From an uncultured bacterium (GTDB taxonomy: Bacteria; Patescibacteriota; Minisyncoccia; UBA6257; JAGGUH01): a stretch of 5,933 nucleotides of DNA. Both the position numbers and the translations under genes were made by a program. Shown here piece after piece: positions 1 through 5,930 of the stretch. The notes under the pieces are model-generated. The model did no database searches. It was not told the origin of the DNA and saw nothing but the letters and a program-made list of their open reading frames with translations. Numbering within the stretch: position 1 is the stretch's first letter; each line of letters opens with the position of its first letter. The DNA lies in the NCBI GenBank assembly GCA_937877385.1, contig CALGBJ010000090.1, forward strand, positions 1-5,933, read 5' to 3'.

Positions 1-312
1 CTGGCTGGAATTGCTGGCTTTATTCTTTCTTTAGGAATGGCAGTTGACGCTAACATCCTTATTTTTGAAAGATTTAAAGAAGAGAAAAAAGGAAATCTGC
101 CTAAAAAGGCTGTTATTCGTCAGGCATTTTCTCGGGCTTGGCCTTCAATCAGAGACGGAAATTTAACGACTATTTTGGTTGCTCTTATTCTTTTTTATCT
201 AACCTTCAGCATTCTTAAAGGATTTGCTCTGACTCTTTCTTTAGGTATTATCTTAAGCATTTTTACGGCAATGATCGCCACTAGAGTTTTTTTAGAATTA
301 TTTGAAAAATAA
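1..312 (+). CDS. secD: Protein translocase subunit SecD, C-terminal fragment
   Basis: This is the last 103 codons of SecD; the gene begins before the window, so no start is visible. SecD pairs with SecF in the cytoplasmic membrane and uses the proton motive force to help complete SecYEG/SecA protein export. The fragment opens with the conserved stretch GMAVDANILIFERFKEE (fragment residues 12-28), the SecD counterpart of the RND-type transmembrane motif with its essential Asp in the membrane. The motif NLTTILVALILF and two further hydrophobic segments (about residues 58-70 and 74-97) are the last transmembrane helices. The family match is seen directly in the motif order. The reading frame is open from base 1 to TAA at 310-312. 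secF follows after only 3 nt, the normal secD-secF order. Nothing in the fragment looks damaged. Confidence 0.96.
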   Translation: MAGIAGFILSLGMAVDANILIFERFKEEKKGNLPKKAVIRQAFSRAWPSIRDGNLTTILVALILFYLTFSILKGFALTLSLGIILSIFTAMIATRVFLELFEK

Positions 313-315
313 ATT

Positions 316-1209
316 ATGACTTTTCAAATTGTTAAAAAAAGAAAAATTTTCTTTATTCTTTCTTCCCTTCTTGTTCTGGCGAGTATTATTGCTCTTTTGT
401 TTTGGCAAATAAAATTGGGCGTTGATTTTGCTGGTGGCTCTTTATTAGAAATTGAAGTCAAAGAAATTGTCAAAGAAGAAGAAATTAAGCAAGTTTTTGA
501 CAATCTCAATCTTGGTAAAATAGAAATTGTCGATAAAGGAGGCAATGATTATCTAATTCGCTTTGCCAATGTTGACGAAGACACCCATCAGAAGATTGTT
601 TCAGAATTAAAGAAGAAATTTCCTGATTTAGAAGAAAAAAAATTTGAAAACATTAGCCCTTCAATTAGTTCAGCTCTAAAAAATAAAGCCATCTTAGCTG
701 GCATTTTGTCTCTAATTGGCATTGTTGTCTATTTAACCATTGCTTTTCGCAAGGTCTCTCGGCCAGTTTCTTCTTGGAAATATGGTTTAATTGCTATTTT
801 AACTTTATTTCATGATGTTATTATTGCTTTTGGTTTTTATGTTGTTTGGAGTCATTTTTTTGGCGGCGAATTCAATTCAATCTGTCTAATTGCTCTTTTG
901 ACTATTATGGGTTATTCAGTTAACGACACTATTGTTGTTTTTGACAGAACAAGAGAAAATTTAAGAAAAAAACTCGGTCAAGCACCCTTTGAAGAAATAG
1001 TCAATCAAAGTTTAAACGAAACTATTTCCCGTTCAATAAATACTTCTTTAACCACCTCCTTGCCTCTCTTGGCTCTCTTGTTTTTTGGTCCAGATAGTTT
1101 ATTTGATTTCTCCTTAATTATTTTAATTGGTATTTTAGTTGGTACTTACTCCTCTATCTGTTTAGCTTCACCTCTTTTGACTTTAGTCAAAAAAGAAAAA
1201 AGGAAATGA
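316..1209 (+). CDS. secF: Protein translocase subunit SecF
   Basis: SecF, 297 residues, a usual length for the family. It forms a membrane complex with SecD that drives late steps of protein export with the proton motive force. Visible landmarks in order are a first membrane helix at about 11-30, then GVDFAGG at 35-41, and an extracytoplasmic domain at about 42-120. Five more membrane helices follow between about 125 and 290. LTLFHDV lies at 162-168, GYSVNDTIVVFDRTREN at 199-215 with the conserved Asp pair, and NETISRSINTSLTT at 234-247. The C-terminus is basic (KKEKRK), as expected for a cytoplasmic tail. The ATG at 316 lies 3 nt after the secD stop and has no Shine-Dalgarno site, so translation is probably coupled to secD. 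Its stop overlaps the pheT start as ATGA. Confidence 0.97.
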   Translation: MTFQIVKKRKIFFILSSLLVLASIIALLFWQIKLGVDFAGGSLLEIEVKEIVKEEEIKQVFDNLNLGKIEIVDKGGNDYLIRFANVDEDTHQKIVSELKKKFPDLEEKKFENISPSISSALKNKAILAGILSLIGIVVYLTIAFRKVSRPVSSWKYGLIAILTLFHDVIIAFGFYVVWSHFFGGEFNSICLIALLTIMGYSVNDTIVVFDRTRENLRKKLGQAPFEEIVNQSLNETISRSINTSLTTSLPLLALLFFGPDSLFDFSLIILIGILVGTYSSICLASPLLTLVKKEKRK

Positions 1210-3275
1210 TTTTTTCCTATCAACAACTAAAAAAATATTATCCTAAAATCCCCCGACCAGAAAAATTGGCTAAACTTTTAGATGCTCATTCTTTTGAAAC
1301 TTCTCTTAAAAAGGAAAATGATGATATTCTTTTAGAAGTAGATATTTTGCCTAACCGTTATGTTGATTGCGCTAATTATCTCGGCTTAATTAGAGAAATT
1401 CGGGCACTCAATCAAGAAAAATTTGATGATTTCTTTTCTAAACCAGACTTTCTTTTAAAAGAAAAAGTTAAGAGAACAAAATTTAGAGTAAAAATAGAAA
1501 ACAATAATGACTGCCCTTTTTATTCAGCCGCTATTATTAAAGGAATAAAAATTAAAGAATCGCCTGATTGGCTAAAAAAATTGCTCCTCTTACACAATAT
1601 CTCTCCTCATAACATCATTGTTGATTTAACAAACTATCTCCTTTTGGAAACTGGTCAACCAACTCATTGTTTTGATTTAGACAAAATTGAAGGCCAAGAA
1701 ATTAATATCAGAAGGGCCAAAAAAGGAGAAAAAATTATTACTTTAGACAATCAGAAAGTTTCTCTTGATAAAGAAATTTTAGTTATTGCTGATAAAAAAG
1801 AACCTTTAGCCATTGCTGGCATTAAAGGAGGAAAAAAAGCCGAAGTAGATTGGACAACAAAAAATATTATTTTAGAATCAGCTAGTTTTTCTCAGTCCTT
1901 AATTTATCAAACTTCTAAAAAATTAAATCTTTCAACCGATGCTTCTTCAACTTTTTCTTATGACTTGCCGCCAGAATTAGCAAAAAAATCTCTCTTTCGC
2001 TTAATAAACTTGATCCAAAAATATAGTCAAGGAAAATTAATTGGAACAATTTTCCAAGGAAAAATTGAAAAAAGAAGGAAAATAATTTACTTTGATTTGA
2101 AGCAATTCACTGAAATAACTGGCGAAGAAATTAATTTTTCCGAGGTTAAAAAAATCCTCTCTTCTTTAGGAATTAAATTTCTTTATCCAAAAAAAATAAA
2201 AAATGAAAAAATTTATCTTTTTGAAGTACCTTTTTTTAGAAAAGACATAAACTTGCCTCAAGACCTTTACGAAGAAGTAATTAGAATAATTGGTTATGAT
2301 AAAATCAAAGAAGAATTTCCTCTATCTTCTTTGCAGCCAGCAAGAAAAAACGAGGAAAATGAATTTGAAAAAGCTGTTAAGAGAGATTTAGTTTCTCTTG
2401 GCTTTGATGAGGTCTACAATTATTCCTTGGTCAGCCAGAAAGATTTGAAAAATTTTAATTTAGAAAAAGACGCTCTCCCCCTTCTTAATCCAACCTCTCA
2501 AGAATTTAAATTTTTAAGGCCACTCCTTTCAATTAACCTTCTCAAAACTGCCTCTTTAAATTTAAAATTCTTTGAAGAAGTGAGGATTTTTGAAATTGGT
2601 AAGGTTTTCTTTGAAGAAAAAAACAATATCAAAGAAAAGAAAAATTTGGCTCTTTTATTAGCTCAAAAAAATTCAAAAGAAGAAATTTTCTTTCTTCTAA
2701 AAGGAATTATTGAAAAAATTTTGGAAGGTTTAAATTTGGCTAAAGAGGATTACTCTTTTAAAGAAATTAAAGAAACTAAAAATTCTCCTTTGTCTGGAAT
2801 TTTCTTTCCTAAAAAATCGGCTCTAATAGAATCTTCAGGAAAAATAATTGGTTCTTTTGGTCAAGTCAAACCATCTATCTTAAAAGAATTTTCTTGCAAA
2901 CCTACCAATCTTAAATTAATTTTAGGTGAATTTGATTTGCCAATTCTTTTTTCCCTAACTAAAGAAGAAAGAGATTTTCGACCAATTTCTCCTTTTCCAG
3001 CAGTCATTAAAGATATTTCTTTGGTAGTCAACCAAGAAGTCAAAGTTGATGAAATTTTAGAAGTTATTAGCCAACTGAAGATTCCTATTCTTTTAGATGT
3101 TGATATGTTTGATTTTTATCAAGGAGAAGAACTTGGGCCAAACAAAAAAAGTTTATCTTTTCATTTAATTTTTCAATCAGATAAAAGAAGTTTGCGAGAA
3201 GAGGAAGTCAAAAAAGAAATAGAAAAAATTGTCCGGACTTTAGAAAAAAAACTAAAAGCAAAATTAAGAAGTTGA
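1206..3275 (+). CDS. pheT: Phenylalanyl-tRNA synthetase beta subunit, compact form without the EMAP/OB domain
   Basis: Beta subunit of the heterotetrameric phenylalanine-tRNA ligase, which charges tRNA-Phe together with PheS. Its 689 residues compare with about 800 in typical bacteria. The start is supported by the usual N-terminus (SYQQLKKYYP). About 35 residues later the chain passes directly into DILLEVDILPNRYVDC (40-55), which normally follows a tRNA-binding EMAP-like OB fold of roughly 110 residues; that domain is absent. The B3/4 domain spans about 100-280 (VDLTNYLLLETGQPTHCFDLD at 139-159, the region linked to editing in this family). The B5 domain is at about 293-366 with the expected metal ligands D347, D353, E356 and E357. 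The inactive synthetase-like core is at about 380-580, and the FDX-ACB anticodon-binding domain at 590-688 (PISPFPAVIKDISLVV). The ATG overlaps the secF stop; AGGA sits only 1 nt upstream, so coupling is likely. pheS is not adjacent. Confidence 0.96.
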   Translation: MIFSYQQLKKYYPKIPRPEKLAKLLDAHSFETSLKKENDDILLEVDILPNRYVDCANYLGLIREIRALNQEKFDDFFSKPDFLLKEKVKRTKFRVKIENNNDCPFYSAAIIKGIKIKESPDWLKKLLLLHNISPHNIIVDLTNYLLLETGQPTHCFDLDKIEGQEINIRRAKKGEKIITLDNQKVSLDKEILVIADKKEPLAIAGIKGGKKAEVDWTTKNIILESASFSQSLIYQTSKKLNLSTDASSTFSYDLPPELAKKSLFRLINLIQKYSQGKLIGTIFQGKIEKRRKIIYFDLKQFTEITGEEINFSEVKKILSSLGIKFLYPKKIKNEKIYLFEVPFFRKDINLPQDLYEEVIRIIGYDKIKEEFPLSSLQPARKNEENEFEKAVKRDLVSLGFDEVYNYSLVSQKDLKNFNLEKDALPLLNPTSQEFKFLRPLLSINLLKTASLNLKFFEEVRIFEIGKVFFEEKNNIKEKKNLALLLAQKNSKEEIFFLLKGIIEKILEGLNLAKEDYSFKEIKETKNSPLSGIFFPKKSALIESSGKIIGSFGQVKPSILKEFSCKPTNLKLILGEFDLPILFSLTKEERDFRPISPFPAVIKDISLVVNQEVKVDEILEVISQLKIPILLDVDMFDFYQGEELGPNKKSLSFHLIFQSDKRSLREEEVKKEIEKIVRTLEKKLKAKLRS

Positions 3276-4127
3276 ATGGTAAACAAAGTTTATGTTATAA
3301 ATTCAAGAGGAGAAAAAGAATTTTTTTCTCCGAGGAAAGTTTATCAAAGCGCTAGAAAAGCCGGGGCTAGTAAGCAACTGGCAGAAAAAATTTCTCAGCA
3401 AATAGAAAAAGAAGTTTATCCAGGAATTAGGACTTTGAGGATCTTCCAAAGAATTAAAAAACTCCTTTCCCAAGAATCTCCTCGAGCCGCTCTAAAATTT
3501 CATCTCAAACAATCCCTCTTCAAACTTGGACCAAGTGGTTTCCCTTTTGAGAAATTTATTGGCGAAATTTTTTCAAATAACGGTTTTAAGGTCAAGTTAA
3601 ACCAAATCATTCAAGGCAAATGCCTTTCTTATGAAATTGACTTTCTGGCTCAAAAAGATAATTTTCTCTATTTCGGTGAATGCAAATTCAGAAATCGAGG
3701 AGAATCTTTAATTCATTCCAAAGTTGCCTTGGCTAACTATGCTCGTTTTTTAGATATCAAGGAAGGAAATTCTCTCCAAAAATTAAAAAATCTTAATTGG
3801 CAAACTATTTTAGTTACTAATAACAAATTTAGCCGAGCGACTATTAAATTTTCTCAATGTAAAAAAACCGGACTGCTTGGCTGGCGTTATCCAAAAGGAA
3901 AGAGTTTAGAAAAAATTATTGAAGAAAAAAGATTATATCCGATTACTATTCTACCTTCTTTTAAAAAAAGTTTTGTTCCTTTTTTTAATTCAGTAAAAAT
4001 AATGTTAGCCAAAGACATCCTTCAAATTGACTTGGAAAAATTTTCTCAAAAGAGCGGTTTGCCTTTAAAAAAACTTCTCTCTCTCAATAAAGAAGCTAAA
4101 ACTCTTTTAGAAGAGAAAAACAATTAA
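3276..4127 (+). CDS. ATP-cone domain fused to a PD-(D/E)XK (Mrr-like) nuclease domain; function unknown
   Basis: A 283-residue soluble protein. Residues about 3-83 resemble the ATP-cone nucleotide-binding fold of NrdR and ribonucleotide reductases (strand-turn SRGEKEFFSP, then helices with YPGIRTLRIFQRI and AALKFHLKQSLFKLGP). Residues about 88-185 look like a restriction-endonuclease fold of the Mrr type. It has a leading helix FPFEKFIGEIF (E92 or E97), then YEIDF with D122, then FGECKF with E135 and K137; these form the D...ExK catalytic pattern, so the site appears intact. A conserved-looking segment LLGWRYPKG (200-208) follows, then a C-terminal helical part (240-280) that may be helix-hairpin-helix-like. 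I recall similar ATP-cone plus nuclease proteins as conserved hypotheticals in several phyla; no substrate is known to me. The ATG directly abuts the pheT TGA with only weak upstream purines (AAGAAG), so translational coupling is likely. A role in nucleic-acid turnover regulated by nucleotide is inference. Confidence 0.8.
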   Translation: MVNKVYVINSRGEKEFFSPRKVYQSARKAGASKQLAEKISQQIEKEVYPGIRTLRIFQRIKKLLSQESPRAALKFHLKQSLFKLGPSGFPFEKFIGEIFSNNGFKVKLNQIIQGKCLSYEIDFLAQKDNFLYFGECKFRNRGESLIHSKVALANYARFLDIKEGNSLQKLKNLNWQTILVTNNKFSRATIKFSQCKKTGLLGWRYPKGKSLEKIIEEKRLYPITILPSFKKSFVPFFNSVKIMLAKDILQIDLEKFSQKSGLPLKKLLSLNKEAKTLLEEKNN

Positions 4128-4133
4128 AATAAA

Positions 4134-4159
4134 AAGAGGCCTTTAAAAAAAGACCTCTT
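4134..4159 (-). terminator. Intrinsic terminator of the minus-strand operon, possibly bidirectional
   Basis: The arms 4134-4144 and 4149-4159 pair over 11 positions with a 4-base loop at 4145-4148. In minus-strand RNA the one irregular position (4140 with 4153) is a G-U wobble, and the stem is followed by UUUAUUUU, copied from 4133 down to 4126. In plus-strand RNA the same position is a C-A mismatch, and the tail GGAATTTAAATTTTC is poorly U-rich. The element therefore mainly ends the pth/103-residue-gene transcript. It may weakly serve the secD-to-nuclease string, whose last stop codon (4125-4127) lies beside it. Confidence 0.8.
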
Positions 4160-4184
4160 GGAATTTAAATTTTCTCAAGAAAAA

Positions 4185-4496
4185 TCAAGTAAGATACGGA
4201 AAGTCTCCACGAGCAATAATTCGCTCAGGAGATTCCCAAAATTCCTCCTTCCCAACCAAACCAATCATCTGCTTTTCTATCTTAGATAGATTTTCCTTTA
4301 AAAAATCTATCTGAGACAGAATCTTCTCTGCTTGAATCCCAACAACATCATTACCATCTTTCTCTGTTATATACTTAACTTTCTCCCGAGCAATCCGAAA
4401 TCCATCGAGAAGCATCTTCGACGCCTTTTTTAAATTTTCTACATCTTCTTCTAACTCTTCCTTGGCAACTTTTGGGTTATAATCCGGATCTGTCAT
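4185..4496 (-). CDS. Small hypothetical helical protein with a strong ribosome binding site
   Basis: A 103-residue protein I do not recognise. It has no signal peptide, membrane helix, Cys or His. Residues about 8-45 and 50-82 are charged and heptad-like (for example VAKEELEEDVENLKKASKML and IEKQMIGLVGKEEF), so two long helices or a short coiled coil are likely. A short aromatic/proline tail ends in DFPYLT. The start is well supported: AGGAGGTGA lies 6 nt before the ATG. It follows pth on the same strand after 66 nt and is followed by a good terminator, so it may be the last gene of that transcript. GC is about 38% over 4201-4500 against about 26-30% in sampled neighbours, which could mean recent acquisition or selected codon use. 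That it is a real gene is inferred from the ribosome binding site, the terminator and the open frame; its function is unknown. Confidence 0.8.
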   Translation of the reverse strand: MTDPDYNPKVAKEELEEDVENLKKASKMLLDGFRIAREKVKYITEKDGNDVVGIQAEKILSQIDFLKENLSKIEKQMIGLVGKEEFWESPERIIARGDFPYLT

Positions 4497-4502
4497 TTCC
4501 TC

Positions 4503-4511
4503 TCACCTCCT
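4503..4511 (-). promoter_or_regulatory. Nine-base Shine-Dalgarno site of the 103-residue gene
   Basis: Read on the minus strand this is AGGAGGTGA, fully complementary to the common 16S rRNA 3' end. A 6-nt purine spacer leads to the ATG at 4496-4494. It is the strongest ribosome binding site in the window and fixes the start of this gene. An A-rich leader (minus-strand A tracts at 4515-4520, 4522-4528 and 4531-4537) lies just upstream and should keep the site free of structure. Confidence 0.85.
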
Positions 4512-4562
4512 CTCTTTTTTATTTTTTTAATTTTTTTATTTTCTGACAAAAAATCTAAGGAA

Positions 4563-5102
4563 TTAAAAAATTATGTCAAGGGTTTTTTGAAAAATTTCTG
4601 GCAAAAGAGTGATTTCTTTCTGATTAAATGGTTCTAAAATATATTTTTCGGCTTTAAGATGTTTGCCTTCTTTAGTTGTCTTTCTGACGCCCAATCTCAA
4701 ACGGCAAAAGTCTTTCCTTCTCAAAATTTTAAAAATTGATTCTATTCCCCTGTGACCAGCCGAACCCTTTTGGCAAGAAAATTTAAATTTGCCAAAAGGA
4801 ATATCGCTGTCGTCCTGAATGATTAAAATTTCTTTATTTTTGACCTTAAAAAAATCTTTGGCTTTTTTCAAAGAAAGGCCGGCTTCATTCATAAAAAAAC
4901 CATTCTTAACTAAAACAATCTCTCTTTTACCAACTGTTCCTTTTTGATAAAAAAAGCCCTTGCCTCTTTGCCATTTCTTTAAAGTCAAATTCTCAGCCAA
5001 AAAATCAAGAAAAAGAAAGCCAATATTATGCCGACTAAAAAGAAATTCTTTCTTTGGATTGCCTAAGCCAAAAATTAATTTGAAATTCTTTTTTGTTTGC
5101 AT
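4563..5102 (-). CDS. pth: Peptidyl-tRNA hydrolase (Pth)
   Basis: This cytosolic enzyme cleaves the ester bond of peptidyl-tRNAs dropped by ribosomes and so recycles tRNA. The protein has 179 residues, slightly short for the usual 185-195. Family landmarks are FGLGNPKKEF with N15, SRHNIGF with the catalytic His at 25, FFMNEAG with N72, and QDDSDIPFG with D97, which corresponds to the Asp that supports the catalytic His. SAGHRGIESI (114-123) has R118 where E. coli Pth has Asn114. The GVRKTT segment (138-143) also departs from the common GIG-(R/H)P form. The start MQTKKNF is preferred over an in-frame ATG 39 nt upstream (5141). It has GGAAGGA 2 nt ahead, matches the usual Pth N-terminus, and the upstream ATG would lie in the promoter. 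The 103-residue gene follows 66 nt downstream. Confidence 0.93.
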   Translation of the reverse strand: MQTKKNFKLIFGLGNPKKEFLFSRHNIGFLFLDFLAENLTLKKWQRGKGFFYQKGTVGKREIVLVKNGFFMNEAGLSLKKAKDFFKVKNKEILIIQDDSDIPFGKFKFSCQKGSAGHRGIESIFKILRRKDFCRLRLGVRKTTKEGKHLKAEKYILEPFNQKEITLLPEIFQKTLDIIF

Positions 5103-5125
5103 AGTCCTTCCAAAAAAGATATAAT
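5097..5125 (+). promoter_or_regulatory. Sigma70-type promoter of the membrane-protein gene
   Basis: A perfect TATAAT at 5120-5125 lies 17 nt after a weak -35 box, TTGCAT at 5097-5102, which overlaps the pth start codon. Transcription would begin near 5132 and give a leader of about 55 nt to the ATG at 5187. The -10 box occupies the same bases as the pth -10 box on the other strand, so the two promoters probably compete for polymerase. Confidence 0.5.
5105..5111 (-). promoter_or_regulatory. Shine-Dalgarno site deciding the pth start
   Basis: Minus-strand GGAAGGA lies 2 nt before the ATG at 5102-5100. The spacing is short, but the site supports this start over the upstream ATG at 5141, which has no such site and precedes the predicted transcription start. 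Confidence 0.6.
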
Positions 5126-5148
5126 AGATAAGAATTATCAATTATCAA
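5121..5148 (-). promoter_or_regulatory. Sigma70-type promoter of pth
   Basis: On the minus strand, TTGATA (5148-5143, five of six consensus bases) is separated by 16 nt from TATTAT (5126-5121, five of six). Transcription would begin near 5114. The resulting leader of about 12 nt holds just the GGAAGGA ribosome binding site. The match is seen in sequence; activity is inferred. Confidence 0.6.
5127..5146. repeat. Short inverted and tandem repeat between the divergent genes
   Basis: GATAA-gaa-TTATC (5127-5139) is an inverted repeat, and AATTATC occurs twice in tandem (5133-5139 and 5140-5146). The stretch lies between the two pth promoter boxes and at the expected start of the plus-strand transcript. 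It could be an operator, but in such AT-rich DNA it could also be chance. Confidence 0.35.
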
Positions 5149-5186
5149 CCAGTAATCAATTTCATTTTATCATAAACAATACCTCT

Positions 5187-5930
5187 ATGCAATTTATTCT
5201 AGGCAAGAGATTTTTTAAAAAACTTTTCTTTGGTTGCTTCTATCTGGCTATTTTCTCTTTAATAATTTTTTTTATCTTTCAAAAAATAACTGAAAGACGA
5301 ACACCACCACCACAACCGCCTCAAGAACCATCAATTTTAGAAGCGAAATTCGTGCCAAGCCAAGAAAACAAAGGTGATGTTGTTTTTAAAGTTAAAAATC
5401 CAAACGAAGAAATGGGTCTAATTAGCTTTATTTATCAAATTTCTTTAACAAATGAAATTGGCGAAATAATTGAAGAAAAAAAAGGATATGATTTTCTTTT
5501 ACCAAGACAAACAAAGTATATCTTCTCTTTTGACTGGCCAGTTAGTCAGGAAGAAGTGAAGCATATCAAAATAAAAATAACTTCTTTCAATTGGAAAAAA
5601 TTTAAAGAAAAATATCACCAATGGTTAACTGTTAGAGATATTAGAGACCATTTAGGCTTTTCTCTTGATGAACCTTATTATTGGCTTGAAGGAGTTCTAA
5701 CCAATCATTCGGCTCTTGATTTGGAGAAAGTAGAAATTAAAGCCATTATCCGGGATGAAAAAAATCAAATTATTACTCTTTCCCAAACAAACCAAGAAAT
5801 TGTTAAGAGTTTAGAAGAAAGGCATTTCAAAATAGTTTGGCCCAAAGCAACTCCCCGAATGAAAGGTAAAGATATTAATTCTTTCAGGATAGAAGTTTAT
5901 CCAGAAGCAAACTTTATGAAGTACTTCTAA
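5187..5930 (+). CDS. Single-pass membrane protein with extracytoplasmic Ig/FxLYD-like domains, hypothetical
   Basis: The protein has 247 residues from the ATG at 5187. The N-terminus is basic (K7, R8, K11, K12), followed by a strongly hydrophobic helix at about 13-32, then a charged and Pro-rich linker (RRTPPPQPPQEP, 37-48). This predicts N-in topology with the rest outside. Two beta-rich segments follow. About 50-135 contains DVVFKVKNPNEEMGL. About 160-245 contains WLEGVLTNHSALDLEKVEI, IIRDEKNQIIT and EERHFKIVWP, a spacing reminiscent of FxLYD/LEA14-like Ig folds that follow the theme of a protein with N-x-S loops and a D-x-N turn. The frame stays open upstream to an ATG at 5097, but that start overlaps pth, precedes the predicted transcript start, and would put 30 polar residues before the anchor. 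There is no Shine-Dalgarno site before 5187. A cell-surface role is inferred; I do not recognise the specific family. Confidence 0.75.
   Translation: MQFILGKRFFKKLFFGCFYLAIFSLIIFFIFQKITERRTPPPQPPQEPSILEAKFVPSQENKGDVVFKVKNPNEEMGLISFIYQISLTNEIGEIIEEKKGYDFLLPRQTKYIFSFDWPVSQEEVKHIKIKITSFNWKKFKEKYHQWLTVRDIRDHLGFSLDEPYYWLEGVLTNHSALDLEKVEIKAIIRDEKNQIITLSQTNQEIVKSLEERHFKIVWPKATPRMKGKDINSFRIEVYPEANFMKYF

Noticed and set aside
324..545. Open frame on the minus strand inside secF.
   Set aside because: It lies fully antisense to a strongly conserved gene and its translation shows no recognisable motif; it is a by-product of secF codon use.
2861..3043. Open frame on the minus strand inside pheT.
   Set aside because: It is antisense to the end of the synthetase core and the start of the FDX-ACB domain and has no independent support.
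1207..3275. UGA recoding as in Gracilibacteria/SR1.
   Set aside because: TGA ends secF and pheT exactly at their expected family C-termini and also ends the 103-residue gene; no conserved Gly position is encoded by TGA.
4170..4183. Small hairpin just after the stop codon of the 103-residue gene.
   Set aside because: It has only five A/T-rich pairs with a four-base loop, no U tail of its own, and a much better terminator lies next to it.
4515..4542. Possible phased A tracts forming bent DNA.
   Set aside because: The tract centres are about 7.5, 9 and 6.5 nt apart, not the 10-11 nt needed for additive bending.
4515..4549. Possible separate promoter for the 103-residue gene (minus-strand TTGTCA at 4549-4544).
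   Set aside because: No acceptable -10 box occurs 16-18 nt downstream, only A-rich sequence; cotranscription with pth is the simpler reading.
5103..5141. Upstream ATG extending Pth by 13 residues.
   Set aside because: The added hydrophobic residues are not part of the Pth family N-terminus, and the codons lie in the predicted promoter.
5133..5146. CRISPR or satellite array seeded by the tandem AATTATC repeats.
   Set aside because: There are only two 7-base copies, with no spacers and no cas genes.
5097..5186. Upstream ATG extending the membrane protein by 30 residues.
   Set aside because: It overlaps the pth start and the promoter, precedes the predicted transcription start, and would place a polar stretch before the membrane anchor.
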